DNA from: a virus
Direction: 5' to 3' (one strand)
DNA length: 33,243 nucleotides
Virus record (IMG/VR): IMGVR_UViG_3300005581_000073
Location: 1 to 33,243 of that record
Of the stretch, positions 15,593 through 22,587 are shown piece by piece; positions within the stretch are counted from its first letter, which is position 1; the number at the start of each line of letters is the position of its first letter. Position numbers and translations under genes: made by a program. Below the pieces are notes generated by a model that searched no databases, had not been told where the DNA came from, and saw nothing but the letters and a program-made list of their open reading frames with translations.

Positions 15593-16343
15593 AAAAGTGA
15601 AACCTGGTCAAGTAAGAATAACACCAGAAGACAATCGCTTAATGACAATGCCCCCATATCTTAATGGTCCAACAAGCATGCCTAAATGGTACAGAGCATT
15701 AAGCAAGTCTCGTGGAATGAAGAAGTGCGCAGCAATAAACGACTATTTGTCTCTGGGGATGACAATGCCTCTTTGGAGCAATATCTTTTTTAGACCGTCT
15801 CCAGAAGGTAATTTTTGGGAATCACGAATTGAAAATATGCAACCCCCTCTTCACAGCCTTAAAATTGATGGTTTCAATTATGAACAACATGGGCAATGTC
15901 CAATAACTGGAGTGCGCAAAATTGAAAATGCACAAATTCCTAAAATAGTAACTCCTTGGAGAATAGAAACAGCACCAGGTTGGTCTTGTTTGTTTCTTCC
16001 AGTTCTATGGGAACCAAACAACGACTATGATGTTCTTCCAAGCATTGTGCATACTGATTTTTATCACACTGTAAACATTGTTTTAAATATAAAAACAAAT
16101 ACCGATTTTATGATTCCATATGGAACATCGATGTATCACATTATTCCATTTAAAAGAACAAGTAATTTCAAAGAAATTAAATTTGAAGATGAATCACGTT
16201 TTAAGTATGTTGATGTTACTGGATTTGGATCTGGATTCTTAATGCCAAGCACTGGAACAGCCGGACCATATAGGCGCGCCAAACACAAAATTGATTTAGG
16301 GTTAGAAAACAAAAAATCCAAATGGTGGAATTTTAATAAATAA
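15579..16343 (+). CDS. DUF6065-like protein of the halogenase cassette
   Basis: 254 residues. The ATG at 15579 is preferred over an in-frame TTG at 15561 because GAGGAG lies seven bases before it; it overlaps the halogenase end. The product has a Pro-rich N-terminal region (M-P-P-Y-L-N-G-P, S-M-P-K-W-Y), then P-W-R-I-E-T-A-P-G-W-S-C-L-F-L-P-V-L-W near residue 130. A central strand pair follows (V-L-N-I-K-T-N-T-D-F-M-I-P-Y-G-T) and ends with I-I-P-F-K-R. From memory this recalls the DUF6065 family, whose members occur near halogenases and oxygenases; its biochemical role is not established. I see no HxD iron motif. A partner role in the same modification pathway is inference. Confidence 0.6.
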   Translation: MEFNKKVKPGQVRITPEDNRLMTMPPYLNGPTSMPKWYRALSKSRGMKKCAAINDYLSLGMTMPLWSNIFFRPSPEGNFWESRIENMQPPLHSLKIDGFNYEQHGQCPITGVRKIENAQIPKIVTPWRIETAPGWSCLFLPVLWEPNNDYDVLPSIVHTDFYHTVNIVLNIKTNTDFMIPYGTSMYHIIPFKRTSNFKEIKFEDESRFKYVDVTGFGSGFLMPSTGTAGPYRRAKHKIDLGLENKKSKWWNFNK

Positions 16344-16363
16344 AACAAGGTATTGTCTTGTTT
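16343..16363 (+). other. Hairpin between the DUF6065-like and oxygenase genes
   Basis: AAACAAG (16343-16349) and CTTGTTT (16357-16363) are perfect 7-bp arms around a 7-base loop, directly after the stop codon at 16341-16343. There is no long T-run, so it is a weak terminator at best. The right arm overlaps the -35 box of the promoter at 16353-16381, so an operator role is also possible. Confidence 0.45.
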
Positions 16364-16381
16364 GCAATAAAGAAATATAGT
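16353..16381 (+). promoter_or_regulatory. Sigma-70-type promoter for the first 2OG oxygenase gene
   Basis: TTGTCT (16353-16358), a 17-base spacer and TATAGT (16376-16381) form the best two-box promoter in the window. The start codon at 16390 lies 8 bases after the -10 box, so the transcript would begin at or next to the ATG (leaderless or nearly so). No ribosome-binding site is visible. Confidence 0.6.
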
Positions 16382-16389
16382 TGTTTATT

Positions 16390-16971
16390 ATGAATGAAAT
16401 TTTTCCATCAATCTGGGTCTATGGACAGATATTTCAAAATTCGCAGCTAGTAATTGATTCGCTAGAAAAAGCGATAGATGAAAATGTTTTACTTAATTGG
16501 GTTTATGCAAGTACTGGAAATTATCAAACTGATGGAAGTGTGAAAAACCCTTACAGGAGCAATAAGACCATCTCTCTGCCAAACGATATTAATACTGCCG
16601 ATGGTTCCGGAAATCTTGATTCATTTATTTTTAATCAGGTAACAGAACTAACTAATGAATATTCGTCTCATTTTGGTTTAGGGGGAATGAAAGACGAAGG
16701 ATATTCTGTTTTAAAATATGTTGATGGGGCGGAATATAAACAACATTTTGATTGTGGCGGGGATCACAAAGATCGAGTTGCTTCAATGATTCTGTATTTG
16801 AATGATGATTACGAGGGTGGGGAACTTGAGTTTCCATTTTTTGGAATCAAATACAAGCCCTCTGTCGGTGATGTGATTTTTTTCCCTTCTTCCTATACTT
16901 TTGCCCATATTGCACATCCAGTTACGAGTGGAACAAAGTATGCTCTCGTAACATGGTTGGCCTATGAATAA
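16390..16971 (+). CDS. 2-oxoglutarate/Fe(II)-dependent oxygenase, prolyl-4-hydroxylase type
   Basis: 193 residues from the ATG at 16390; a TTG nine bases upstream is less likely. The fold motifs are clear: H119-F-D121 (iron ligands in Q-H-F-D-C-G), H173 in F-A-H-I-A-H-P-V as the third iron ligand, and K183 (S-G-T-K-Y-A-L-V-T-W) as the 2-oxoglutarate-binding basic residue. The segment L-Y-L-N-D-D-Y-E-G-G-E-L-E-F-P is the prolyl-4-hydroxylase family signature. It would hydroxylate a side chain or small molecule using O2 and 2-oxoglutarate. It overlaps the following, different oxygenase gene by 8 bases. Substrate unknown; in this cassette it may act on the same substrate as the halogenase, which is speculation. 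Confidence 0.85.
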   Translation: MNEIFPSIWVYGQIFQNSQLVIDSLEKAIDENVLLNWVYASTGNYQTDGSVKNPYRSNKTISLPNDINTADGSGNLDSFIFNQVTELTNEYSSHFGLGGMKDEGYSVLKYVDGAEYKQHFDCGGDHKDRVASMILYLNDDYEGGELEFPFFGIKYKPSVGDVIFFPSSYTFAHIAHPVTSGTKYALVTWLAYE

Positions 16972-17545
16972 TGTAGACACATTCCGCCAAAACAATTTTG
17001 TCTACCTTGGGAATATTATTTCACAAGATCTTGTTTCTGCCATTTCTGGATACGCCCTCCTTCAGGAAACATACGCTTTTACTCCTGACACTGAACAGGT
17101 AATAAATGCCCACGCTGTGTATTCAGACTTTTTAATGGAGTCACTATTGGTTCAGTACAAACCGATAGTTGAAGAAGCAACTGGTTTGTCCCTTCTGCCA
17201 ACTTATTCTTTTTATAGGGTTTACAGAAGAGGTCAAGAACTGGTTCCACATATTGATAGACCGGCTTGCGAAATATCAATGAGTGTCTGTTATGACTTTG
17301 ACTATATGGGTAAAGATTACGACTGGCCACTATATATGGAAGACGATCCGCTGGTTATGAAACCGGGCGATGCGGCTATTTACCGCGGTATGGACTTAAA
17401 CCACTATCGGCCAATATTTAATGTTCCTCAAAACTCATACCATATTCAGGCTTTTTATCATTATGTTGATGCAAACGGTCAATATGCCGAATATGCATAT
17501 GATAAAAACAAAAACTCTCATCTGAAAGTAATAGAAACAAAATAA
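16964..17545 (+). CDS. Second 2-oxoglutarate/Fe(II)-type oxygenase
   Basis: 193 residues, start overlapping the previous gene. It is not a close paralogue of that neighbour. The iron motif is H96-I-D98 in E-L-V-P-H-I-D-R-P-A-C-E-I-S; the third ligand is probably H147 in R-G-M-D-L-N-H-Y-R-P. P-G-D-A-A-I-Y at residues 134-140 is the strand-turn before the distal His in cupin-like oxygenases. The start of the product (M-N-N-V-D-T-F-R-Q-N-N-F-V-Y-L) is typical of enzymes of this set that begin 'f-..-gfv-v'. Two consecutive oxygenases next to a halogenase suggest a multistep tailoring pathway or modification of a surface polymer. Substrate unknown. Confidence 0.78.
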   Translation: MNNVDTFRQNNFVYLGNIISQDLVSAISGYALLQETYAFTPDTEQVINAHAVYSDFLMESLLVQYKPIVEEATGLSLLPTYSFYRVYRRGQELVPHIDRPACEISMSVCYDFDYMGKDYDWPLYMEDDPLVMKPGDAAIYRGMDLNHYRPIFNVPQNSYHIQAFYHYVDANGQYAEYAYDKNKNSHLKVIETK

Positions 17546-17546
17546 T

Positions 17547-17837
17547 ATGTTTTTTAAGAAAATTATTTCCGCCATTAAGACCATGAGTTCTAAGGATTAC
17601 TGGACACGGGTTAACACCGTTGAAGCGTGGGGTTTTTCTACCAAGATTGCCATCATTTTTCCAGGCCTGCTGCTGGGGAAGCAATTTTGGTGGCTTTATA
17701 TCTTTGCTATCGTTTCCAGCGTGGCTCTTATTTGGACTTCCACGAAGAAAACTCTTCCGACAATTATTTTGTTTAATGTCTTGTGGGTGATACTCGCAAG
17801 TTTGTCAATTATTAAACACTTTTGGTGGTTTGGCTAA
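17547..17837 (+). CDS. Small integral membrane protein
   Basis: 96 residues, starting two bases after the oxygenase stop with no strong ribosome-binding site. The N-terminal part is basic (M-F-F-K-K-I-I-S-A-I-K). Two to three hydrophobic segments follow: I-A-I-I-F-P-G-L-L-L, L-Y-I-F-A-I-V-S-S-V-A-L-I-W, and I-I-L-F-N-V-L-W-V-I-L-A-S-L. Aromatic residues (Trp, Phe) cluster at the segment ends. It resembles the small Trp-rich membrane protein encoded at 32573-32809 only in general character. It may anchor or transport something for the cassette. Family unknown. Confidence 0.55.
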   Translation: MFFKKIISAIKTMSSKDYWTRVNTVEAWGFSTKIAIIFPGLLLGKQFWWLYIFAIVSSVALIWTSTKKTLPTIILFNVLWVILASLSIIKHFWWFG

Positions 17838-17867
17838 ATAATACCTTTCCATCAAAAGCCTTATAAA

Positions 17868-17876
17868 TGCTAAAAT
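17868..17876 (+). promoter_or_regulatory. Extended -10 promoter (TGC-TAAAAT) for the thermonuclease gene
   Basis: TGC (17868-17870) plus TAAAAT (17871-17876) ends five bases before the ATG at 17882. Transcription from it would start at about the ATG, giving a leaderless message. No ribosome-binding site or -35 box is seen. It fits the group of extended -10 boxes seen elsewhere in the window. Confidence 0.5.
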
Positions 17877-17881
17877 AGGCC

Positions 17882-18289
17882 ATGGAACGATTCTGGTATG
17901 GGGCAACCCTTAATAAAGTAATTGATGGGGACACCATCGAGTTAATGGTTGATCTTGGCTTTAATGTTCATCATAAAATCCGCGTTCGTCTATATGGTGT
18001 GAATACCCCAGAATCACGTACTAAAGATTTGGCCGAGAAGGCTATGGGGCTGAAAGCTAAACAATTTACTCAAGAATGGTTGACGAACCATAAGTGGGTA
18101 TTTGTTAACACCATCCCAGACAAGAACGATAAATACGGCCGAGTCTTGGCTCGCATATTTTCTTCCGATGATATTAATAACCCGACTACCGCCTGTCTAA
18201 ACATAGACATAATAGAATCTGGACTAGCCAGAGAATACTATGGCGTTGGCGACAAGACTTGGGATGAATACAAGAAGGAAACAAAGTGA
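17882..18289 (+). CDS. Thermonuclease (staphylococcal-nuclease-like)
   Basis: 135 residues, about one SNase domain with no signal peptide, so it acts in the cytoplasm or virion. Family motifs: V-I-D-G-D-T-I-E-L at residues 13-21, R36-L-Y-G-V-N41-T-P-E44 (Arg and Glu correspond to catalytic Arg35 and Glu43 of the staphylococcal enzyme) and D-K-Y-G-R87-V-L-A (second catalytic Arg). The Asp40 calcium ligand position is Asn41 here, a substitution seen in other family members. The ATG seems leaderless, five bases after an extended -10 box. The stop overlaps the next start (TGATG). In phages it may cut host DNA or recycle nucleotides; the target is not known. Confidence 0.85.
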   Translation: MERFWYGATLNKVIDGDTIELMVDLGFNVHHKIRVRLYGVNTPESRTKDLAEKAMGLKAKQFTQEWLTNHKWVFVNTIPDKNDKYGRVLARIFSSDDINNPTTACLNIDIIESGLAREYYGVGDKTWDEYKKETK

Positions 18290-18654
18290 TGTCAGAAGAA
18301 AAATCAATATTTAGTATGATGATGGCCGGGGTCCCAGTAAGAATCATGGACAGAACCGAAGCTTTCCAGCATCCTCTTGCTCCTGAAGAAAAAGAGTTAG
18401 CAGACGCCCTTGTTGGGATTGCCGAAAGATATGGCAAGTTTAATGAAGACAAAAAAGGAATCTGGGCAGGCTACGACGATGCTTCCAGTAATACTGTTGC
18501 AAGAATTGGTGTTAAGTGCGCAAATTGTGTTTTGTATGTGGGTAACGGACAGTGCCGTATAATCCTTCAAACCGTTGAACCTGAAGGAAAATGTAGATTT
18601 GCTGTCATTCCTGATGGTGTCGTACAAGCGACAATGAATGACCAGATTATTTAA
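18289..18654 (+). CDS. Small Cys-motif protein, related to 19437-19883
   Basis: 121 residues from ATG 18289 (one-base overlap with the thermonuclease; AAGGA ten bases upstream). A GTG three bases earlier is less likely. The helical N-terminal half ends before V-K-C-A-N-C-V-L-Y-V, then G-Q-C-R-I-I-L and G-K-C-R-F-A-V-I-P-D-G. Four Cys form a possible metal- or Fe-S-binding site. A related C-x-N-C-x-L-[YF]-V core appears in 19437-19883. In phages, short proteins with this pattern occur near structural genes. Function unknown. Confidence 0.65.
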   Translation: MSEEKSIFSMMMAGVPVRIMDRTEAFQHPLAPEEKELADALVGIAERYGKFNEDKKGIWAGYDDASSNTVARIGVKCANCVLYVGNGQCRIILQTVEPEGKCRFAVIPDGVVQATMNDQII

Positions 18655-18666
18655 TAAGGAAATAGA

Positions 18667-19437
18667 ATGACATTTTTTAATGAACTCTTAGGAGAAATTA
18701 AAGGTTTTAGGTTTGAGAAAGACCTCAAAGCTCTTGGTAAACCAATAAGACCCAGAGGTCCTGATATTCCATTAGATGGTGATGGTGATGGTTTCGTTGT
18801 TGATCCAATTACTGGAGACGACAATATTCCTTTTGTTCCCGATGTTGTTCCAGGGTCAATATCAATTAGAAAAAACCACAAACCAGCACCAGCAATGGTT
18901 GATAAGTGGCAAAAAGACTTAGAAGACATGACACCTGTCTGGCGCGAAGATCCAATGAAAGCAGCTGATGGGTCGTATTATGACTGGGAATGGGCTGATG
19001 AAACTGTCTACAAACTTAGTCAAAATCCGGATGGTTCTACGCTTTCTAAATATGACTTAGAGGGCATAAAGGCTCACTACAAAAAAGAAGTTGATGACCA
19101 TAATCGCCGTGATCCGGAGAATAAGAGTAAATCTGAATTGGCTGAATCGCAAGCAGCGCTTGATGAGGTTCAAAAAATGATTGACGATAAGCCTCAAACC
19201 GACAAACGAACTCCTGATCAAAAGTTAGATGCACTATTTTTTCAAACAAGAAAAGATAAAACTGGCCCTCCTGGAAAACAAGTCAGAACAAGAGAAAATG
19301 ACCGTCAAATACAACAAGATGCTGACAATATAAAATTTCTTCAAGAGCAATTAAAGCGCTTTGAGAAAGACCCAGAAAAGACAAAGCTAATCAACGAATC
19401 AATATCTCACCTTCAAGAATTCAAGAAGAAGAAATAA
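18667..19437 (+). CDS. Protein with shared N-terminal leader and an EF-hand-like loop (possible internal virion protein)
   Basis: 256 residues after AAGGA. Residues 1-17 (M-T-F-F-N-E-L-L-G-E-I-K-G-F-R-F-E) match the leaders of the next two products in pattern and length. Residues 36-42 (D-G-D-G-D-G-F-V-V-D-P) look like a calcium-binding EF-hand or dockerin-type loop. The rest is highly charged: Asp, Glu and Lys with helix-forming repeats (K-E-V-D-D-H-N-R-R, I-Q-Q-D-A-D-N-I-K-F-L-Q-E-Q-L-K), ending in a run of Lys. No enzyme domain is seen. Charged, helical, with a leader ending in F-R-F-E, it could be an internal head or scaffold-type protein; this is inference. The stop overlaps the next start. 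Confidence 0.7.
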   Translation: MTFFNELLGEIKGFRFEKDLKALGKPIRPRGPDIPLDGDGDGFVVDPITGDDNIPFVPDVVPGSISIRKNHKPAPAMVDKWQKDLEDMTPVWREDPMKAADGSYYDWEWADETVYKLSQNPDGSTLSKYDLEGIKAHYKKEVDDHNRRDPENKSKSELAESQAALDEVQKMIDDKPQTDKRTPDQKLDALFFQTRKDKTGPPGKQVRTRENDRQIQQDADNIKFLQEQLKRFEKDPEKTKLINESISHLQEFKKKK

Positions 19438-19883
19438 TGGCAATCTGGGAAGACTATACGGGATCAATTGTGGGGTTCAGATTTGAATCAAAAGCAGATA
19501 AAGAAAATTGTCCTCGCGCAACTCAAGACATTGGTGTAAATATTAAGAATCGCCAAAAAGCGATAGAGACTGCCGACTACGGCCCTTTAAACCCCAAAGA
19601 AGCAAACGATGCTTTCTGGAAGAAAAAAGGTGATCGTTGGGACGTTTCTCCAGAAGAAGCGAAGAAGCAAAAGTGTGGCAACTGTATTCTCTTTGTTCGT
19701 TCTCCACGAATTCTTAAATGTATTGAGGGCGCTCTCGGCAATGAGTCAGGTTCTACTTGGGACATCGTTGATGCTGGTCAAATAGGATACTGCGAAGCCT
19801 TTGACTTTAAGTGCCACTCAGAGCGCACATGTGATGCTTGGGTTGTTGGAGGCCCGACTGTTACAGACGGTAAAGAAAAGTAA
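19437..19883 (+). CDS. Cys-motif protein with the shared N-terminal leader
   Basis: 148 residues. Leader: M-A-I-W-E-D-Y-T-G-S-I-V-G-F-R-F-E (residues 1-17). Body: K-C-G-N-C-I-L-F-V at residues 81-89, then C-I-E-G, Y-C-E-A-F-D-F-K-C-H, and T-C-D-A-W-V-V-G-G-P near the end; eight Cys in total. The cysteine part resembles small high-potential-iron-sulfur-like or zinc-binding phage proteins; I recall the pattern but not a proven ligand. The C-N-C core is shared with the gene at 18289, and the leader with 18667 and 19891. So this product joins the two small families of the block. Confidence 0.68.
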   Translation: MAIWEDYTGSIVGFRFESKADKENCPRATQDIGVNIKNRQKAIETADYGPLNPKEANDAFWKKKGDRWDVSPEEAKKQKCGNCILFVRSPRILKCIEGALGNESGSTWDIVDAGQIGYCEAFDFKCHSERTCDAWVVGGPTVTDGKEK

Positions 19884-19890
19884 CCACATA

Positions 19891-20502
19891 ATGCTTTGGA
19901 AAGATTATAAAGGAAGCATCAAGTCTATAAGATTTGAAAATAGTGAAGATTCTTTTGCTCATAACGAAAAATCATTAAAAGAATGGTTTAAGGAAAAATG
20001 GGTTGACTTGTCTAGACCTAAAAAAGACGGTGGCTTTGAGCCTTGCGGTAGGGACGACGCAGACAAAGGCAAATACCCTAAATGTGTTCCGGCTTCCAAA
20101 GCAAGCAAAATGACTGCTGAAGAAATCCGTTCTGCTGTGTCTAGAAAAAGAAGAGCAGAATCAACTCAAGTCCGAGACGGCAACAAACCCATCAATGTCT
20201 CAACAGACAAAAAAGACGGTTCTGATATTGAAGAAAAATCAGCCATACCCACCGACGCTGTTTTGTATGCGCGGGTAAAAGCGGAAGCAAAAGCCAAATT
20301 TGATGTTTACCCTTCTGCTTATGCCAACGCCTGGCTGGTTAGGGAGTACAAGAAAAGGGGTGGCGGTTATCGTTCTGAAAAGGCAGATAACGGCGAATAC
20401 GAAGAGTCGCTTCAAGACCTCACGGAAATTCAATTGTCTGATTTCTTTGACTGGGTTGATGAAAACGATAAGACTGCTAGGCTTCAAGTTCCTAACCCAT
20501 AG
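19891..20502 (+). CDS. DUF5872-like phage protein with the shared leader
   Basis: 203 residues from the ATG at 19891; an upstream in-frame start at 19801 would overlap the previous gene by 83 bases and is rejected. The leader is M-L-W-K-D-Y-K-G-S-I-K-S-I-R-F-E. Residues about 30-75 carry W-F-K-E-K-W-V-D-L-S-R-P-K-K-D-G-G-F-E-P-C-G-R and Y-P-K-C-V-P-A-S-K-A, a signature I associate from memory with DUF5872. The C-terminal part contains L-Y-A-R-V-K-A-E-A-K-A-K-F and P-S-A-Y-A-N-A-W-L-V, its usual second element. The family is widespread in marine phages and has no settled function. The ribosome-binding site is weak. Confidence 0.72.
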   Translation: MLWKDYKGSIKSIRFENSEDSFAHNEKSLKEWFKEKWVDLSRPKKDGGFEPCGRDDADKGKYPKCVPASKASKMTAEEIRSAVSRKRRAESTQVRDGNKPINVSTDKKDGSDIEEKSAIPTDAVLYARVKAEAKAKFDVYPSAYANAWLVREYKKRGGGYRSEKADNGEYEESLQDLTEIQLSDFFDWVDENDKTARLQVPNP

Positions 20503-20519
20503 TTTCGTTGAGGTATAAT

Positions 20520-20684
20520 ATGTCAGAACAACTTAATCCACAGTCAATTATTGATGAACTTATTAAAAGAGTAAATGCATTAACTCTTGAAAACGTCGTG
20601 CTCGCTGCACAACTTCAAGATCACCGCAATCATCACGCTTCTAGCCAAGTAATTGCCAAGGATGATGTATTTTCGGAGGATTAA
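20520..20684 (+). CDS. Small hypothetical protein (54 residues)
   Basis: ATG at 20520 follows GAGG (20509-20512) at normal spacing; the intervening TATAAT is probably chance. The product reads M-S-E-Q-L-N-P-Q-S-I-I-D-E-L-I-K-R-V at the start and ends D-D-V-F-S-E-D. It is hydrophilic and helical, with leucine spacing (I-I-D-E-L-I-K-R-V-N-A-L-T-L-E-N) that suggests a short coiled coil. The stop is directly before the strong GGAGG-led start at 20688. Real coding is supported by its ribosome-binding site and spacing to the neighbours. Function unknown. Confidence 0.6.
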   Translation: MSEQLNPQSIIDELIKRVNALTLENVVLAAQLQDHRNHHASSQVIAKDDVFSED

Positions 20685-20687
20685 CAT

Positions 20688-22118
20688 ATGGCGGCTAAAA
20701 CAGTACACGCCTATACGGGCGCAGCTTATGTAGCCGCTACTCCCCGAAGCGCATCAGCGTCAGCAATTAAAAGAATATTTCATCCTTTTGCGACCAATAT
20801 CTGGGAAGGTTTCGCAAATGCCGTTACTTCAGTATCCGGTTCAAACACTGCTACAGGAACTTTTCCAAACAAGGCAAGCAATGTAACCGTCTCGTGGAGC
20901 AACCCAGCTGATACTGGTTTAACTTCTTATTATGATATTTATTATGATGTTGGTAGTTCTGGAACATTCATAAAGCACAACTCAACAAATGTATCAAAGT
21001 CTTCTACTTCATATACTTTTGGTGCTATTCCTGCCGCAACAAACTATAGATGGTTTGTTAGGGCTATTTCGGTGGCTGGATTAGCTACAGATTCTGCAAC
21101 TTCTAGCGTTTTCTCTATATCTGCGCCGGCTTCACGACCATTAACAACAAACACTGATGTTTTAACAAACGGAATATCATGGACTGCTACTGCTGGTGTG
21201 TATCAAAGATTTTATGTTTATTATTCTTCAAACAACAGTACATGGACTGGCCCTGTAGAAGTTGCTTCCAGTATTAGCCAAACTTCATACGCATACCAAA
21301 TATCAACTGATGAATATGTAAATAGATATTGGCGCGTAACAGGACAAAACACAAACGCACACTGGAGTCCTGAAGCAACACTCACAGTAACGACCCCTGT
21401 TGACTGTCGTCAGCTAGGAAACGATACGAACGGATTTGTTGCAGGAACACCAGTAGCTAACACAGCCACAGGAACATGTGGAAACAGGGTTTACACAACT
21501 ACTACAACATGGACAAAAACATCACCTGGTGGTGGATGTGCTCCTTACACAACAACAAGCGGAAACATATCGGCCCCTAGTTGTGTTGATAATTGCTATG
21601 ACGAAACAAATAACCCCGGTACCGCGGCGTGTGGATGTAGTGGTTCTAAAACTAGCAATTATGTTTCCTACGCAGCGAAAACAGGTTCAAACTGTGGAGC
21701 CAAAGCGAACAGTGCTACCACCTATGGTTCGTGTACTGGCGACTGCCTAAAAACAGACACCGACTGTTATACGCAATCTGCTGTTAACTGCGATGGTTGC
21801 GGATCAGCAACCGCATATACGCGAGTTGCAAATGCGGCTGACGGTGGCGGTTTCTGTGCGCTAACTGGCAATACTGGTGCATGTGGAACATGGCAATTAG
21901 TTAGCCCTTTCGGGGGGAACCAAGACAACTTCTTGGGTGATGGCGTAAACTGGGATGCTAGTTATGCAGGTATTGGGTGCTATGGTTTTGTTCCAAGCAA
22001 CGACTACTGGTGTAACTACCCTTACGGTGTTAATCAGTGGGATTTATATACATGTTCCAATACGGGGGCACGCAAGGCGGTAAACCAAAACTACTGCTGT
22101 TCCCCTAGTTGCTGTTAA
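20688..22118 (+). CDS. Fibronectin-III / cysteine-rich putative virion surface protein
   Basis: 476 residues after a GGAGG site. Residues about 60-150 and 150-235 look like two fibronectin type III-type domains (V-T-V-S-W-S-N-P-A-D-T-G-L-T-S-Y-Y, Y-R-W-F-V-R-A-I-S). The second half, from about residue 240, contains 22 Cys and none occur before it. It has repeated C-x-x-C and C-C elements, ends C-C-S-P-S-C-C and is rich in Asn, Thr and Gly. There is no signal peptide. The Cys-rich part suggests disulfide-bonded or metal-bound adhesin modules that mature after lysis; this is inference. It may decorate the capsid or tail. Confidence 0.65.
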   Translation: MAAKTVHAYTGAAYVAATPRSASASAIKRIFHPFATNIWEGFANAVTSVSGSNTATGTFPNKASNVTVSWSNPADTGLTSYYDIYYDVGSSGTFIKHNSTNVSKSSTSYTFGAIPAATNYRWFVRAISVAGLATDSATSSVFSISAPASRPLTTNTDVLTNGISWTATAGVYQRFYVYYSSNNSTWTGPVEVASSISQTSYAYQISTDEYVNRYWRVTGQNTNAHWSPEATLTVTTPVDCRQLGNDTNGFVAGTPVANTATGTCGNRVYTTTTTWTKTSPGGGCAPYTTTSGNISAPSCVDNCYDETNNPGTAACGCSGSKTSNYVSYAAKTGSNCGAKANSATTYGSCTGDCLKTDTDCYTQSAVNCDGCGSATAYTRVANAADGGGFCALTGNTGACGTWQLVSPFGGNQDNFLGDGVNWDASYAGIGCYGFVPSNDYWCNYPYGVNQWDLYTCSNTGARKAVNQNYCCSPSCC

Positions 22119-22139
22119 TTAATTTTAAGGAAACAATAA

Positions 22140-22337
22140 ATGCATAATTTTGTAATGATAATAGGTGATGAGGTTGTCGGGAATGTAACATTTTCAGACG
22201 ACCTAGAAAGCAAAATGGATGTCAGTAAATATATTGCCATCTATAGCAGTGGACCTCAATATATTCCGCACCATGAAGGAAGAATTCCAGAAGGCTATAT
22301 TTGGGATGGACAAAACTTTAATCCTCCTGTAGAGTAA
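22140..22337 (+). CDS. Small phage protein with G-Y-I-W-D-G-Q end
   Basis: 65 residues. The start is 21 bases after the previous stop, with AAGGA as ribosome-binding site. It is mixed strand-helix, with V-V-G-N-V-T-F-S-D-D and Y-I-A-I-Y-S-S-G-P-Q-Y, and ends R-I-P-E-G-Y-I-W-D-G-Q-N-F-N-P-P. Short proteins with this Gly-Tyr-x-Trp-Asp-Gly end accompany fibre or decoration genes in other phages. No catalytic residues. It may form a small tip or linker protein; unproven. Confidence 0.55.
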   Translation: MHNFVMIIGDEVVGNVTFSDDLESKMDVSKYIAIYSSGPQYIPHHEGRIPEGYIWDGQNFNPPVE

Positions 22338-22341
22338 CTGT

Positions 22342-22587
22342 ATGACATCACCTTGGCAAGAATGGAAAAAAAAGAATCTAGAACGTCAGGAAACTGGCGT
22401 CGTACGACCGTGGGATGTAGTAAATCCTGAAACGGAGTACATGGCACCTGAGGACTCTAAGGCTCGTCTTGATATCTGTAACAGTTGCGAGTTCCTTAAT
22501 GCGTTGCATCAGTGCCAGAAATGTGGCTGCTTGATGCCTGTGAAGGTCACGCTAAAACATGCAACTTGCCCAATAGGAAAATGGTAG
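22342..22587 (+). CDS. Zinc-ribbon-like small protein
   Basis: 81 residues, with weak ribosome-binding sequence, directly downstream of the preceding gene. The second half carries I-C-N-S-C-E-F, C-Q-K-C-G-C-L-M and A-T-C-P-I-G-K-W, six Cys in all. This is the form of a small phage zinc-ribbon protein ending C-P-x-G-K-W. The metal is probably zinc. The first half is charged (W-Q-E-W-K-K-K-N-L-E-R-Q). Function unknown; it could bind nucleic acid or be a structural clip. A promoter-like element lies just after its stop. Confidence 0.65.
   Translation: MTSPWQEWKKKNLERQETGVVRPWDVVNPETEYMAPEDSKARLDICNSCEFLNALHQCQKCGCLMPVKVTLKHATCPIGKW

Noticed and set aside
19801-19890. Longer N-terminus for the DUF5872-like protein
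   Set aside because: It would overlap the preceding gene by 83 bases, and the shared leader begins exactly at the ATG at 19891.
20514-20519. TATAAT directly before the ATG at 20520 as a promoter
   Set aside because: It touches the start codon, too close for transcription to begin before it; GAGG at 20509-20512 explains the start better.
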